Source of the DNA: Ipomoea triloba
Lineage: Eukaryota; Streptophyta; Magnoliopsida; Solanales; Convolvulaceae
Reading direction: 5' to 3'
Assembly: GCF_003576645.1 (NCBI RefSeq)
Contig: NC_044918.1
Location: 19,628,020-19,692,019, forward strand
DNA: 64,000 bases
This document shows, one piece after another, positions 37,921 through 50,190 of the stretch. A model generated the notes under the pieces. It had not been told where the DNA came from. It was given only the letters and a program-made list of their open reading frames with translations, and did no database searches. The translations under genes and the position numbers were made by a program. The stretch's first letter is position 1, and the number at the start of each line of letters is the position of its first letter.

Positions 37921-38970
37921 ACAATTTCAAAATACACTAGGTTTGGACAACAAAATTATGCAATAGATGATTTCCCTATCATGCACCCTATTGTAATCAT
38001 TTCTAACTATTATTCTTGTGAATCTATACGGTATTTGAAATAGAGTTTTTTGAAGGCTAGATACCGAGATTTTGCAATTCAAGTCATGTCTTCTCAATTT
38101 GCTTTATTCTCCTTTTATTGATGTTTTGTGCTATTCCTTTTACTACTTGGATTTATGATGGCTTTAATCGTTGTTCTTTGTGATTGTGAAATCCATTATT
38201 TTGATTTAAGATTTTTGCCAAATAATTTAGTCAATTCTTGTCAACATATAACTTATGCAATATCTTGATCCTTGACATTTTATTAGCTTGGATATCTCCC
38301 ACATTATTTCTTTATCTTTGTGAAGATATCAACAAACTACTTTTGAGAAGCTAAGTAATACATGAGAAATCACAAATGTTTTTTGTTTAATTTTTTTCCC
38401 TTATATTATCCGGTATCTTCATACACAGTACACAAAAGCCATCTTTTCTATCTTCATAATTGTATTAACTATTAACAGTCTATTTATTAATTGTACTATG
38501 GTTTTAGACTTACTTTTAAACTAATATTTTATATGTGCGATTCGCAAAAATATATGTCCAATATTAATATTCCATGTTAAAATTTTAGTTATATTAAAAT
38601 ATTTTTTAATACTAGTATGTGTATTTAAATACATAATAAGCCTCAATTCAAGTTATATTACTGGTTTATGTCCAACTTTTTTGTTAATTGTTTTGTGCAT
38701 TATGCTATAAAAGTTGGTACTACACAATTTTTTAGACAAAAATATTTCTACCGTTATAACTTATGTCATCTTTTACATTTTTTTTTGTCCAAAAAATTGT
38801 GTAGTACAACCACTATTGCAAAAATCGCCGCCTAGGCGCTGGATGGACGCTAGTCTACAGCCCGACTAGCGTCTAGCGTCTACTGCAACCATGAATACAA
38901 CTTTTATAGTATAATGTATAAAAAATTAACCAAAAAAAAAAAAACAGACATAAATTAGAGATATAACATG
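37921..38970. other. AT-rich intergenic DNA
   Basis: No gene was recognised. A small inverted pair (ttttttagacaaaaat near 38730 and the reverse near 38790) may be a minor fold-back. Confidence 0.4.
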
Positions 38971-39740
38971 TGTTGGTTTTATCAACGATAGAGTCGATCG
39001 GTGCATGTGCCAACACTACCGGAAAATAACTAAGGGGTTTATGAAGCAGTGTCTTAGCCTCTCTTCTATTTCGAATTACTTAACCTTTTTCAAGGTCCCT
39101 ATTTATACAAGGAGGGAATCCCCATTTGGTAACCATAATCTACCATAAATAACATGATTTCTTGCCCTATTACATTTGATGGGATTTTCTAAAGTCTTTG
39201 ATCTACTTTCCTTGCAGCGCCCATGAAATCCGCGATTGATCTTCACCATCTTAGTCCGAGTTCCCCTACGTTCCGATTGCCTAATCCGCCCAGCCCTTTC
39301 ACTCGCCACGCCTGGGACGGGCTTCCGACTTTTTCCATTCTTGCTTACTCGGACTTGCTCGTCATGCCCTCGTGGTTCATGATGCCAACAAGGGTAGTCA
39401 ATACAATGTATCCAAACTGTCTTGATGAAAGCAACATTGCAGTCCGTCCTTCGATCTCCGTTGACCTATGCGCTCGTTCGAGAGTCAGTGAGTCTGACTT
39501 CCTCTTAGTCGTCTGGTCCGACTTCATCTTCTTCCTTATCCGCTGTCTTATTTGGAACACTTGGCTCAACCCATGTCACCTTAGCCTTCCTAGCTCGCCA
39601 AGTGATTCAACTCTCGATTGACTAACCCCTTCCTTGTCCAAGCCGACCCCTATTACGGGTCAATCTTCTTTAAATTTGACCCTGCAGCCTCAGTCGGTCG
39701 TCCCCTTACTTTTGAGTACTAAATAATACCTTCTCACTCA
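38971..39740 (-). mobile_element. Possible LTR-retroelement fragment
   Basis: The minus strand carries TATAAATAGGG (39092-39102) followed by unique moderately GC-rich DNA, which resembles an LTR promoter and leader. TGTTGG at 38971 and CCAACA at 39385-39390 could be LTR ends, but no target duplication or internal domain supports this. Confidence 0.3.
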
Positions 39741-40009
39741 TCGACCTGGATTGAGGCTTATTATACGTTTAGATTTAGATATACGGAAAATCAACTTTAA
39801 TATTCGGTATGTTTCATGTTTGGAAAATCGTCGCAGTACGATGTTTAGGTTGAATCCAGTTGAGCAGGTTGGCCCGCATGCATTATATTAATTTTCATGG
39901 TGGCATGAAACTGTGTACTAGGCCCAGGTCACGTGAAAACAATAATTATATTTTGAATCAAAATTCTATCTTACAAAAAGCATCTAATACATGTTAATAT
40001 TATTATTAT

Positions 40010-40430
40010 TATTATTATGGCAAATTATGCCGTGGACCCAGGTCCACCTTGCAAGGTGGACCTGGGTCCAATACGACGCTGTTTCACTATTTTTTTTAAA
40101 AAAAAAAATTACTAAACATATAACCCTGAAATGTATGAATGTGGAGGTTTTAAATTGTGAATATAGAGTTTTGAATGTGTGAATGCATAACAGTGGTATT
40201 ATAGTTAATAAACATATAGCCCTGTAATGTGTGAATGTGGAGTTTTCAAATTGTGAATATGGAGTATAGGGTCTGTGAATATAATTTGTGTTCTGTTGTG
40301 ATGAGGAGCCGTTAACGTTGTTAATTTTTTAAATTTTTTTTTCTAAAAAAAATTGTGAAACGGCGTCATATTGGACCAGGTCCACCTTGCAAGGTGGACC
40401 TGGGTCCACGGCATAACAAGTGTATTATTT
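40010..40430. mobile_element. Palindrome-capped MITE, close relative of 10481-11097
   Basis: The element (about 40020-40421) has ends gcaaattatgccgtggacc and ccacggcataacaagtg, each followed inward by the CCACCTTGCAAGGTGG-centred palindrome. The interior is gtgaatatagagt-like repeats. The flanks tattattat and tattatttt are a probable 9-bp target duplication (8 of 9). Confidence 0.85.
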
Positions 40431-40659
40431 TTTTTTTTTAGGTAAATAACAAGTGTATGTATTATTATTAACTCTATTACAATGCAATATATATTTATAC
40501 ATGTTCTTTTAATAAGGTTTGAACATGTGACCTTCGATTTGAGAGAGTCACAGAAGTTGCATTGAGCTACAAGTTACTTGGCCATGTTAAATTTTAATAT
40601 ACTATAATATCAATTTCTTTTTTATTTAATGACGTTAACAATCAAATTATAAGTTCCTT

Positions 40660-41270
40660 TTGTGTAAAATTTTGGTGTGGTTTTTGAAGAGTTTCTGTAA
40701 GTGTGGTTATGAAAGAGAAAATATGGGTAGAGGGAAAAAAGAAAGGGAAAAAATAAAACAAAATTAAAAAACTGAAAAAAAAAATATTATTTATGTGCTC
40801 GATCTACGCCGCCCCACGAACGTGAGGCGCAGTTATTCTGTCATCCGGTGGGGCTGACAAAATTTCCTCCTTGCAGGAGAAAAACACCCCCTAAACTTCA
40901 TCTTCACATTTGTTAAAAAAGTCACCTCCAAGTTTTTATTGTTCTAAAAACTCACAAATGGGGATAGCGTAAAAGCATCTTAGTAGTGAGGTTATTTTGC
41001 GATTTTTTAGGAGTTTTTTTGTATGTGTGATTAGAAAAGAGAGAAAATGGGAGGGAAAGAAAAAAAAATAAAATAAATATGATTTAAAAAAAATAGAGAT
41101 GTTAGGTGCGCTGCGCGTGCAGTGCACGCGCCCGAGTGGGCGCCTGCGGTGCGCCGAATGCAAACCATTTTCTAAACTTTTGCACTGTTTCAAAACACCA
41201 CCCTTGTAGATGATTCCCTTCTTTCTCTCTCCCCCTTTCTCTTTCCTCCATGTCATTCAATACTATTCTA
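40660..41270. repeat. GC-hairpin repeats, copies 2 and 3
   Basis: There are two more copies (about 40660-40900 and 40980-41270) of the unit at 37600-37920: gtgtg(g/a)ttat or attag, agagaaaat, a purine run, then GC-rich inverted blocks such as gcgctgcgcgtgcagtgcac. Element boundaries are not resolved. Confidence 0.6.
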
Positions 41271-41633
41271 AAAATCCACTATTATCCATTGATGGTGATA
41301 CTCTTACTAAATTATGATACAAATTTATTTTGATGTATTATGAGTTCATTTTTTAGACAAAGATCCATCACGTAAGATAGATATTTCTGAGCACAATATA
41401 ATTTTTCACATGACACACCACTAGACAAAGCAATTTCTATTCAAATCAACTTTGGATTTTTATTTTTGTCTACATATACAATTGATAGAACACCAATAGA
41501 CAGCAATTTCTTTTTTTTTTGAAGATAAATAGACAGCAATTTCTAATCACATCAAATCCTAATCAAACGAATCATGTTAGAAATTTTATTTAAAAAAAAT
41601 ATATAATATGAATTATTTCATTGTATAGTCTAT

Positions 41634-41640
41634 TATATAA
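41634..41640 (+). promoter_or_regulatory. Candidate TATA box of the BAHD gene
   Basis: TATATAA lies 72 bp upstream of the ATG at 41712, within AT-rich DNA, so a chance match is possible. Confidence 0.45.
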
Positions 41641-41711
41641 TATACAAGAACACCCTAGTCTAGCAATCTCAGCTCTGTCGTCCTTAGAACTTAGATCAGA
41701 AGAAGAAGATA

Positions 41712-43453
41712 ATGGTGTGGGTGAAGGCATCTCACGTTATAAAACCATGTGAGGATACTCCAAACGTTGTTATGCCTTCCTCTGACTGCGACGAAATATA
41801 TTCTCTTACGCATAATCCCATTATATGCTTCTATCGATCTGGGAATCCATCCATTCATACTTTAAAACATTCACTGAGCAGGGCCCTTTCCATATTTTAC
41901 CCCTTTGCAGGCCGTCTCCGCTGGCTTGACGGCGGCCGTACCGAGATTCACTGCAACGCCGAGGGAGCGCTGTTGCTGGAAGCTGAATCGGACACCAGGG
42001 TCGACGATTACGCCCGCCGGGACTTCTTACCGACGCCAGAGCTCCGACGGCTGATCCCCGCCGTGGATTACGCCAACACCCCGCTTCAAAACCGGCCTCT
42101 CCTACTCGCCCAATTAACGCGCTTTTCTTGTGGAGGCCTTGGCTTCGGTTTCGCAGTTTGCCAGGCTGTTGTGGACGGCGAAAGCACCTTCCGCTTTATT
42201 AGCACATGGGCGAGAATCGCACGAGGAGAAGAGCCGGATGTATATCCCTTTCTCGACCGAAGAATCCTACAACTCCAGCACCGCCCGCCCGCCGCACAAG
42301 CGGTGGATATCAACCAGACCCAGTTCGTCCCGCCACCGCTAATCATCGGCAGGTGCTGTAACGTTTCCTTGTGTTATTATTATTAGGATTATTATCAATA
42401 ATAATAAATTAAGTATTTTATGTGGTGCAAACTATTTAGGTAGTCGGTTACCTGTAGGGACGTAGGACTATAGATAGACCCTAGTCCCTGCGCAGGTTCA
42501 CGCAATACACCATCTAAATTACTGAGCCTAAGGTGACTTCATAAGCCGCCTGTGAGCCTCTTCTCAACATACATCTCGATCACAATAACCAAAGTATTAA
42601 ATTAAAGGTGACTTCATAAGCCGCCTGTGAGCCTCTTCTCAACATACATCTCGATCACAATAATCAAAGTATTAAATTATGGCGGGAAGTTAGTAGATCC
42701 GTTTTCAATTACCACATGTTAACTGTTCAATGTGGTTTACATGCTTACAGGTCCGACAACCTAGAAGAGCGGAAAAAGGAAACCAGTCCCTTGATGTTGA
42801 AATTGAGTAAAGAAAACATCCAAAAATTGAAGGACACGGCAAACAAAGATGCGAAAATGGGCCGCACGTATAGTAGATTCGAGGTGGTGGTGGCGCATAT
42901 TTGGAGGTGTGCAACCATGGCCCGAGGAAACCTTCCGGAGCAGCCCACAAATGCATATATCACAGTCGAATTTCGTAATAGGTTGAAACCCCCATTACCG
43001 ATGAACTATTTTGGGAAAGCGATTTTACGCTTAGCAGCAACTGCCACCGCTGGGGAGTTGCAGAAGAACCCGCTGGGCTATGCTGTTAGTAGAATAAGGC
43101 AAGCAATTGACAAAGCCACAAGCGAGTATCTGAGTTTGAACTTAGCGTTCTACAAACAGCTTAAAGACATAAGCTCGTATAGATTATCCGGTAACACAGC
43201 TTTATGTGGAAACCCTAATTTCAGGTTCACATCCTGGATAAACCTCCCGCTCTCTGGTATGGATTTCGGATGGGGGAAAGAGATTTACACGGGGCCTGGA
43301 GCAATAAAAGGTGATGGTATGTGTTTTATTATCCCTAGTAATGAGGACGATGGGTCGTTGAAGGTGATATTTGGCTTGCAGAAAGAGTACATAGAAGCAT
43401 TTGAAAATTTATTCTACTCTGGGAGTGTATTTACTTTTAGTTCAAATCTTTAA
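41712..43453 (+). CDS. BAHD acyltransferase with altered HxxxD motif
   Basis: Member of the plant CoA-dependent BAHD acyltransferases (hydroxycinnamoyl/spermidine-transferase-like; substrate not predictable). Exons are 41712-42352 and 42751-43453, 447 aa, the usual family length. Donor ATCGGCAG|GTGCTG and acceptor GCTTACAG|GTCCG join in frame (LIIGR-SDNLEER). The N-terminus MVWVKASHVIKP, FYPFAGRL near residue 67 and the C-terminal structural motif DFGWG are conserved. At the catalytic position the protein reads CQAVVDG, so the general-base His of HxxxD is Gln while Asp remains. The rest is intact with no stop, so either a recent loss of activity or a non-catalytic role is likely. Confidence 0.88.
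42530..42679 (+). repeat. 75-bp tandem duplication in the BAHD intron
   Basis: Positions 42530-42604 and 42605-42679 are near-identical copies (one visible difference, aaccaaag versus aatcaaag), suggesting a recent slippage duplication. Confidence 0.9.
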
Positions 43454-44371
43454 TTTTATCCTGTTTTAGTATTTTACTTTTAAAAATGTTCCCCCTTGGG
43501 CACTTGTAGTTAGAGGATGAGGTAAATAGCTTATGCACCCTCAGCTCCTAGTCAGTCCTCATGTTGATTCTGCAATGTTGTTAGTAGAATATAATCCAAC
43601 TTCATCCTCCCTTCTAGATTGGTGATTCTAAGTTATCAGAATTTACCACTTAGAGCTAGCTAACTTTGTGGGACTATCTATCTCTATCTTTTTTCCTCGT
43701 TCTTTGATGTGGGGAGGATTTCGGTATTAGTGGTCGCAATAGTAGTCAATAGGAGATTCAGAGCTTGAGTTTGTGGGTCTTCTGGGTGATATAGTGTCGA
43801 AGAGTATTAAAATACACATAAATATTTTAAGGTGAGGATAGGGGTGAGGTGGGGGTTGAGGGCCAGGGCCCCCTACCCCTAAGGTGGCTCCGTCCTGTGT
43901 AGTGTGTACATTTTAAATTTTTTTGCATTTTTACCGATCCCTGAAATCATTGCAAAGCCAAAATAAAGTGCAAAAAGCACGTTTAGCGTCCCAATCGTAG
44001 AAACTTACCTTTTAAAATTGCCAAGACAATTATTGAATTTGCTTCGCTAGAGGATATGAAGAAAATTTGCATCTAAGAAATTTTTATTTCTACTTTACAT
44101 CCCTTAAAAACGCCACACAAAAGTGAGACATTACATAGATCATATATCCATCAACCATCTTTAGCCATAATGGCACGGTTATGGCATCAAAGATCTCTAA
44201 ACTATGACCTCCATTATCCTATCTGATCATACACGATGGCTAAACATAGCTTTATTACAATTCCATATCACTTTCTTTCATTTAATTGAAAGAGCTATTG
44301 ATTCTAAAGGGAAACAAAACTGAAAAAATATTTTATTCTTGGTGACGAAAGTACCAACCGAAGCACTTGTG
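43454..44371. other. Intergenic DNA
   Basis: 3' flank of the BAHD gene and unremarkable DNA; no gene recognised. Confidence 0.45.
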
Positions 44372-45759
44372 TTAGTACCTGAGAAGAGATCGCAAGCGCA
44401 ATGGGCGTGGTGGTGATGCCATCTTTGGTGCTGCTGATGGTTGCTTTGATGCTAGTGGCGGCGATTGTGATACCAACTTTGGAGTAGAAATTGGTTGTTG
44501 TGATGGTACAAACTTTGGAGTTGAAGGTGTTGGCTGCGAGACTTGTTTTTGTGTTGATGATGGTGGTTGTGACACTTTTTTTGGTGTTGGCAATAGTGAT
44601 TGTGACACCTTTTGGGGAGTTTTTGACACTTGCTTTGGTGTTGGTGGGGATGGTTTTTGTGATGTTGGTTTGGGTGTTTGTGGTTGTGAAACTAACTTTG
44701 GTGCACCTACCTGTGATCTTTGGTTTGTTGGCTCTGATTGTTGGGATCCTGACTTTTGTCGGTGAAATATTTTTGGTTCTCCCAATATTACCTTTGGTTG
44801 TTGTGATGCTAACTTTAGTGTAGGTGACTTTTGTAGGTGAAATATTTTTAGTTCTCCCAATATTACCTTTGGTTGTTGTGATGCTGGTGTAGGTGACTTT
44901 TGTCGGTGAAATATTTTTGGTTCTCCCACTATTACCTTTGGTTGTTGTGATGCTAACTTTGGTGTAGGTGACTTTTGTCGGTGAAATATTTTTGGTTCTC
45001 CCAATATTACCTGTTTTGGTTGTTGTGATTCTAACTTTGGTGTAGACGATGGTGGATTTGATGCCAACTTTGAGGATTCTTTTGATGCTAGCTTTAATGT
45101 AGGTAATGACGGTTGTGATCCCAACTTTGGTGATGGTGATGGTGGTTGTGATGTCGAATTTGCCGTTTTTAGTGATGGTTGTAATGCTAACTTTGGTGTG
45201 GGTGATGATGGTTGTGATGCCAACTTTGGTGTGGGTGAAGGTGGTTGTGATGCCAACTTTGGTTTGGGCGATGATACCTGTGTTGCTAACTTTGGTGCTG
45301 GTGATGGTGGTTGTGATGTCGACTTTGCCGTTTTTAGTGATTGTTGTGATGCCAACTTCGGTGTGGGCGATGGTGGTTGTGAAGCCAACTTTGGTTGTCC
45401 GAGTTTTGATGCTAGCTTTGATGTAGGCAATGATTTCTGTGATCCCAACTTTGCTGTTGACAATAGTGATTCTGATCCCAACTTTAATGCCGTTGGTGGG
45501 AATTTTGTTGGTATCTTTCGTGCTAGTGGTAGTGGTTGTGATGCTACCTTCGGTGTTGCCGTGTTGGTGATGGTGGTTGCGATCTCGACTTTGGTGTTGG
45601 CAACCGTGAATATGATCTCAATTCCGGTGCAGACTTAGGCGATTTTCTTGTTGCCAACAACTTTGGTGCTGACCGTGGTAAATGGGGAACAGCTAAGGAA
45701 ATGTTGAAAATCATCATGGAAATGAGAATAGTAGTTACCATGATCTTGGAAATCTCCAT
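44372..45759 (-). pseudogene. Frameshifted proline-rich cell-wall protein related to HyPRPs
   Basis: The start at 45759 (MEISKIMVTTILISMMIFNI.. signal peptide) matches the starts of the two HyPRP genes at 48816 and 53435. The frame stops after about 70 residues. An 8-base excess near 45549-45566 (ccaacacggcaacaccg where ccaacaccg would fit the repeat) restores the reading when discounted, and the second frame then runs open to 44372, about 390 more codons of SPTPKLASQPP-type repeats. These include four longer units with VI(L/V)GEPKIFHRQKS. The 8-cysteine domain of HyPRPs is missing. A transcript could splice around the shift, so this may be an active repetitive proline-rich protein. Confidence 0.6.
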
Positions 45760-46860
45760 TATTCCGTACATGTATGTACAACTACTTATTATATTTTTTT
45801 ACCTAATGCAAATGTATTTACAATTACTTCATCTCATTCTCACTCAGATCAGATGCCCTTTTATACTAATGGTTGATACAAGTTTTGTGGAGATTATATT
45901 TTCAATTATCCGTAAATGGTGCATCTTGACTTGGTTCGAAGTCTCCATCCACTATTTTATAACAGAAGTAACAGTTCCAAATTTTTTCCCTATTTTAATT
46001 TGCATAAAAATTTCGATGACACATTAAATATAATTTTGAATAGAATGTCAACATTACCCACTTAAGGGTAGGTATAAATTAAGCATTTTGTTGCTTTAAT
46101 ATATTATTTGGTGTCTTTGTTTAATAAACTTATTAAGATTTAAAAAAAAAAAGTGGTAGAGGTGTAAAAACGATATCTTTCTTTATTTTCATCTTCATCA
46201 GTTTGTCTTAAAGTTTGTTTTAGCTTCAATCGGTTGCACCCTCGAGCATCCCTCTCTTTATTTTGATTGCAATCTCTTGCCGGCATCTGTTCAGTCGGCC
46301 CTTTTGTATGACTGTAGGGGTTTCGCCACCCCAAGACTCTTTTTAAATTAATCCATTCTTCTTTTTTTTAAATAAAAAAAAAAAGAGATACTCATATATT
46401 AAGAATTTAGCAAAGTGATTTTAAAAATTTTAGTACAAAAATTTAATATGACTATGATTTTTAGAGGATTAATTAATTAAAAATGAAGATTATATTATGG
46501 AAGAACAATAATACTCAGTAGTAGATTAATGTACAAAAGTCGAAAAAGAATGGTTGGAGAAAAATTTAAGTATGTGTTATTCTTATATGCTTAATGCATT
46601 CAATTCTTCCACATAGATATAGATGAATGTCTAATGGTATGACTACACATTTATATTTATATATTATAAGAAATATGAATCGTATTACATCCCGTTGCTA
46701 TTGGCGCATATGCAACCTTGGAATTAATATTCCAAAAGTTCATAGATCTAGCCATCTCAAAATTATTGGTGATTATTCGTAGCTCTGGATTAATACAACT
46801 ACAATAAGGTTAGAGGTTTAACTCTTTCCAAAGATATTGTATCAAGTTGAAGATTTTTAA
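45760..46860. other. Intergenic DNA
   Basis: AT-rich; upstream region of the degenerate proline-rich gene. No other feature seen. Confidence 0.4.
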
Positions 46861-46866
46861 ATTATC

Positions 46867-47140
46867 TTGGCTTGGAGGAAACCGGCGAATGATTGGATGG
46901 TGCTTAATGTCAATGGATGCGTCAAAGCTAGCTGTGACGTGTCTGGCTTTGGTGGAGCTCTACGAGACGATCAATGGAACTGGTGTGGTGGTTCATGGGG
47001 AGGAGTTGGAGGACAAGTCCTACTGAGGTACGTGGAAAGTGTGGCCATCCGGCCTCAAGTGAACTTGGAACAAAGGTATTTGTAAAGTCATTGTTCAGAG
47101 CGATTCCAATGACGTTGTAGCTAGTGTGGATAGAACCTAT
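46867..47140 (+). pseudogene. Decayed LINE RNase H fragment
   Basis: The first 70 codons have no ATG start and read WRKPANDWMVLNVNG.. and GFGGALRDDQWNW, matching the first Asp region (Asp replaced by Asn) and the GxGxVLRD block of LINE RNase H. After a frame change near 47030, similarity appears to continue (KVIVQSDSNDVVASVD). No TSD or poly(A) was found. This is a different, older relic than the one at 5583-6215. Confidence 0.6.
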
Positions 47141-48390
47141 ATTGTAACAATGTATGTTGTACGATCCTATTATTCCTTAGATAAATTTTACAAGGAAATC
47201 GATTTTAAGGGTTTTAATTTCATTCTAACCTATTTTGTTTATTGAATCGTCAACATAACATAAGTTGCTTATGCCATTATAACTAGTAACGAATGAGCTT
47301 AGGCCAACTAGCTAGGCTCGAGTTTGTTCTGCAAAAAAATTAATCATTGAACTTTAGATATTAGACTTATTTTTCAAATTATTGAACTACATTATAAGTA
47401 CATTATGTGAAACTATTATTGCATTGAGTGTCATATCCCTACCCAATCTCTTTTAGCCAAAAGGAAATTTAGGAATTCTAATTTCTAATCTATTTTATAC
47501 ATTGTATCATCAAAATCTAATTTTATACTTAGCTTATTCCTAACATAGCATGCTTATGCCATGATGACTTGTTTCAATGGGCTTGATGTGGCACTCCCTA
47601 ATTGGCTCTGAGCTAACCATTGTTTTTCAACTACCCAGGCTAGCCCATATCTTCAATGCCACAGGTGTAGGTTAAGTTGCATAGTTAAGGTAACCGACAT
47701 TGTTCCTAACTAGTTAGGGCTGGCCTATGCATGTCTTATTACCATAGGCATAAGTCAACTAACTTTCGAGTTATTAGATTAACTTAATCAATTACATTAT
47801 TTTCTTAAAAAAATCAATTACATTATTTTTTTTAATATTCTCACTGAGACTCATCATATCCATGACTTCTCATATGAGAGAGTTACTTTGTGTCATTAGA
47901 CATCATTCACAATCAATTATATTTTTTTTTTAATATAACTAACCATATTACATTATAGTATATTAATTATATTATTTAAAAATTAAAACTATTATTAGTC
48001 CTAAATGTCCTCTGATCTTAAGGTTTGAGAAGTTTGTACTTCTAAAAAAACTCCCAAGAGAAAATTCCAAAGGGGGGAGATTTTCCATAGAGCATCATCC
48101 TCCGGTCCAATCTTGTTTAGCCAAAAGGGCATGGTTATGACATTCATGATCTCTAAACCCCACCGCCCATCATCCCATGTGATCGATCAAACATTAAGGT
48201 TAAACACTTGGACGTTTTGAGATCTGATATAGCTTGGATATGATTTTTTTTTGTCCCTTCAATTTCATCTCATTTTACATACTTCGCTGAACTAAAAAAA
48301 AAAGATAGTAATTATGATGGGGAAACAATTAGCTTAGATTGAGAACATATTTTATTTGTAGTGTTTACAGGGAGAAGGGGAGTAGTTGAG
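47141..48390. other. Intergenic DNA
   Basis: No gene or bounded element recognised; contains the 3' flank of the HyPRP gene. Confidence 0.45.
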
Positions 48391-48816
48391 TTATTTTTTG
48401 GGGCAAGCGTAGCCAGGAGGAGCTTCCATTCCGCAGGTCTGAATGAGCTCAAGTGCCACTGGCATTAAAACACTCATATTTAGCATCCTAAAGGTAAAAG
48501 TTTGGCAGAAGCAAAACGCAGCTTCTATCCCCATAAGCCCTCCCAGAATTGGGCAGCATTGATCAATTACAGGGTCGCCAATTCGGATGTGAACCAATCC
48601 TCCTAAAAGATCCACGCATGCCCCTAGCTTCATTGTGCCTATGGGGCAATTCTTTGGTGCCGGAGACGGTGGTTCTGGCATCGGAGTCAGTGCTGGAGAC
48701 GGTGATGGTGGAGCCCAGTTCAGCCGCGGTAATTGCCATAAGGGAAGGGCTGAGGAAATGTTGAAAAGCATGGAAATGAGAATTATAGCTATTATGAGCT
48801 TCTTGGAAGTCTCCAT
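48391..48816 (-). CDS. Hybrid proline-rich protein with 8-cysteine domain (short form)
   Basis: Secreted cell-wall protein of the HyPRP (pEARLI1/DC2.15-like) family, 141 aa, single exon. A signal peptide (METSKKLIIAIILISMLFNI..) is followed by a short proline-rich linker (PPSPSPALTPMPEPPSPAPK), then the 8CM domain from CPIGTMKLGACVDLL through CCPILGGL and CFCQTF to CGMEAPPGYACPKK. All eight Cys in the C..C..CC..CxC..C..C spacing are present. The domain resembles lipid-transfer proteins. Its linker is much shorter than that of the relative at 52638-53435. Confidence 0.93.
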   Translation of the reverse strand: METSKKLIIAIILISMLFNISSALPLWQLPRLNWAPPSPSPALTPMPEPPSPAPKNCPIGTMKLGACVDLLGGLVHIRIGDPVIDQCCPILGGLMGIEAAFCFCQTFTFRMLNMSVLMPVALELIQTCGMEAPPGYACPKK

Positions 48817-49630
48817 TTATGGTTAAGTTTGATATGTTGGATTTGGAGCGTGACAGTACAGAAAGGGTACAGATCAGAGTGATTATGATATTCACCACGA
48901 TGGACTCAAACAGCTCTGCAAATTAAATGCATGCACGTATAGTATGAGTATGACTACGTTACTTGATCACCTCATTATTCTTGAATTGGCTGCATGGCTT
49001 TTAATACTAATGATTGGAACCAAAATTTGTGGCGATCGATAATGAACATCCTGCAGTTTTAAGAGGATAGTCAATGATCCATAATTGGCGCATCTTTCTA
49101 GCTAATTGAGTTCTTGACTTGTTTGCTAGTCAGCATGAGTTAGTTAGTTGAGTTGAGGAGATAGTCAATGATAGCAGTACTTGGTGGATTAAATCAATTT
49201 ACTTTTTAAAATATCCAGATTAATATATCTGTTGCAGAATATGGCAAAATTGCCAAATGATGACAATGGAGTTAATTGAATTGGGAATCAGGCTTAATAA
49301 CAAAAACTTGTGTGTGACGGGTCGGGTCAAACTGAAATGTAATACTTATACCAGCTAATGCAATACTAAATCATGAACAAAGTATTACATTTCATCTTGA
49401 TTTGACCCGTCTCACGTATAAATTAAAGGTCCATGTAACGGACTCACTCACACAAATTTGGCCCTTAAATACTTAAATTCGCAAAAAAGAAAAAAAAATG
49501 TTTGAACATCTTTCTTAGAGGTGATTTGTAAATGCCATTTTAAATTCTCTAATGATTACTTGAAGATTACTTGTTGGGACATCGATTCCAAACTTGGGCT
49601 GTGAATCAACCCAAAGCAATTGTAATGCAC
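48817..49630. other. Upstream region with a small fold-back
   Basis: 49313-49346 and 49381-49416 form inverted arms (gacgggtcgggtcaaactg / tgatttgacccgtctc), a short MITE-like fold-back. No gene. Confidence 0.5.
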
Positions 49631-49639
49631 TAGAGTCAA

Positions 49640-50190
49640 ATTTTATTGTGGTCCATGGGTCATATAGGTAGCAGCGTGGATTATGATATAGGTATAATTA
49701 TACTTCAATTCATTTGGCAATATTGTTTTATTTTTCAGTTTTATTTTTCACACACATGCATTAGTTTTATTATAGCAATACAAAATGTATCATTTAATTC
49801 TACTACAATTTCATTTGACAATATACATTATTATTGCATGAACTCTATTTTTTGTTTCATTTTCTACCCACAATAGTTTAATTATAGTAATACTGAAGTA
49901 TTATTTTAATTACACTCCAGGTTCATTTGACAAATATATGTTATTATATTACTATTTATTTTAGTTTCATTTTCCACTCACCAGTTTTCATTATAACAAT
50001 ACTAAATTATCATTTTAATTGTACTATAATTTTATTGACAATATACGTTATTGAATGACCTTTACTTTTTATTTTCATTTTTTACACACTAATTTTATTA
50101 TAACAACATTAAAGTATCATTTTAATTTTACTATAATTTTATTTAATGATCATGGTCCACACAACGTTGTGTAAACCATGGTCGATGATA
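49640..50190 (-). mobile_element. Palindrome-capped MITE, tandem-interior subtype
   Basis: The interior has about five ~100-bp units (tttcatttgacaatatac, then tttcattttctaccca, then attatagtaatac). The right end carries catggtccacacaacgttgt and its inverse; the left end has ttgtggtccatgggtcat. The same units occur in inverse orientation at 57554-58140. Boundaries are approximate and no TSD was fixed. Confidence 0.65.

Noticed and set aside
45106..45638. Plus-strand Val/Asp/Gly-rich open frames
   Set aside because: They are antisense shadows of the minus-strand proline-rich repeats.
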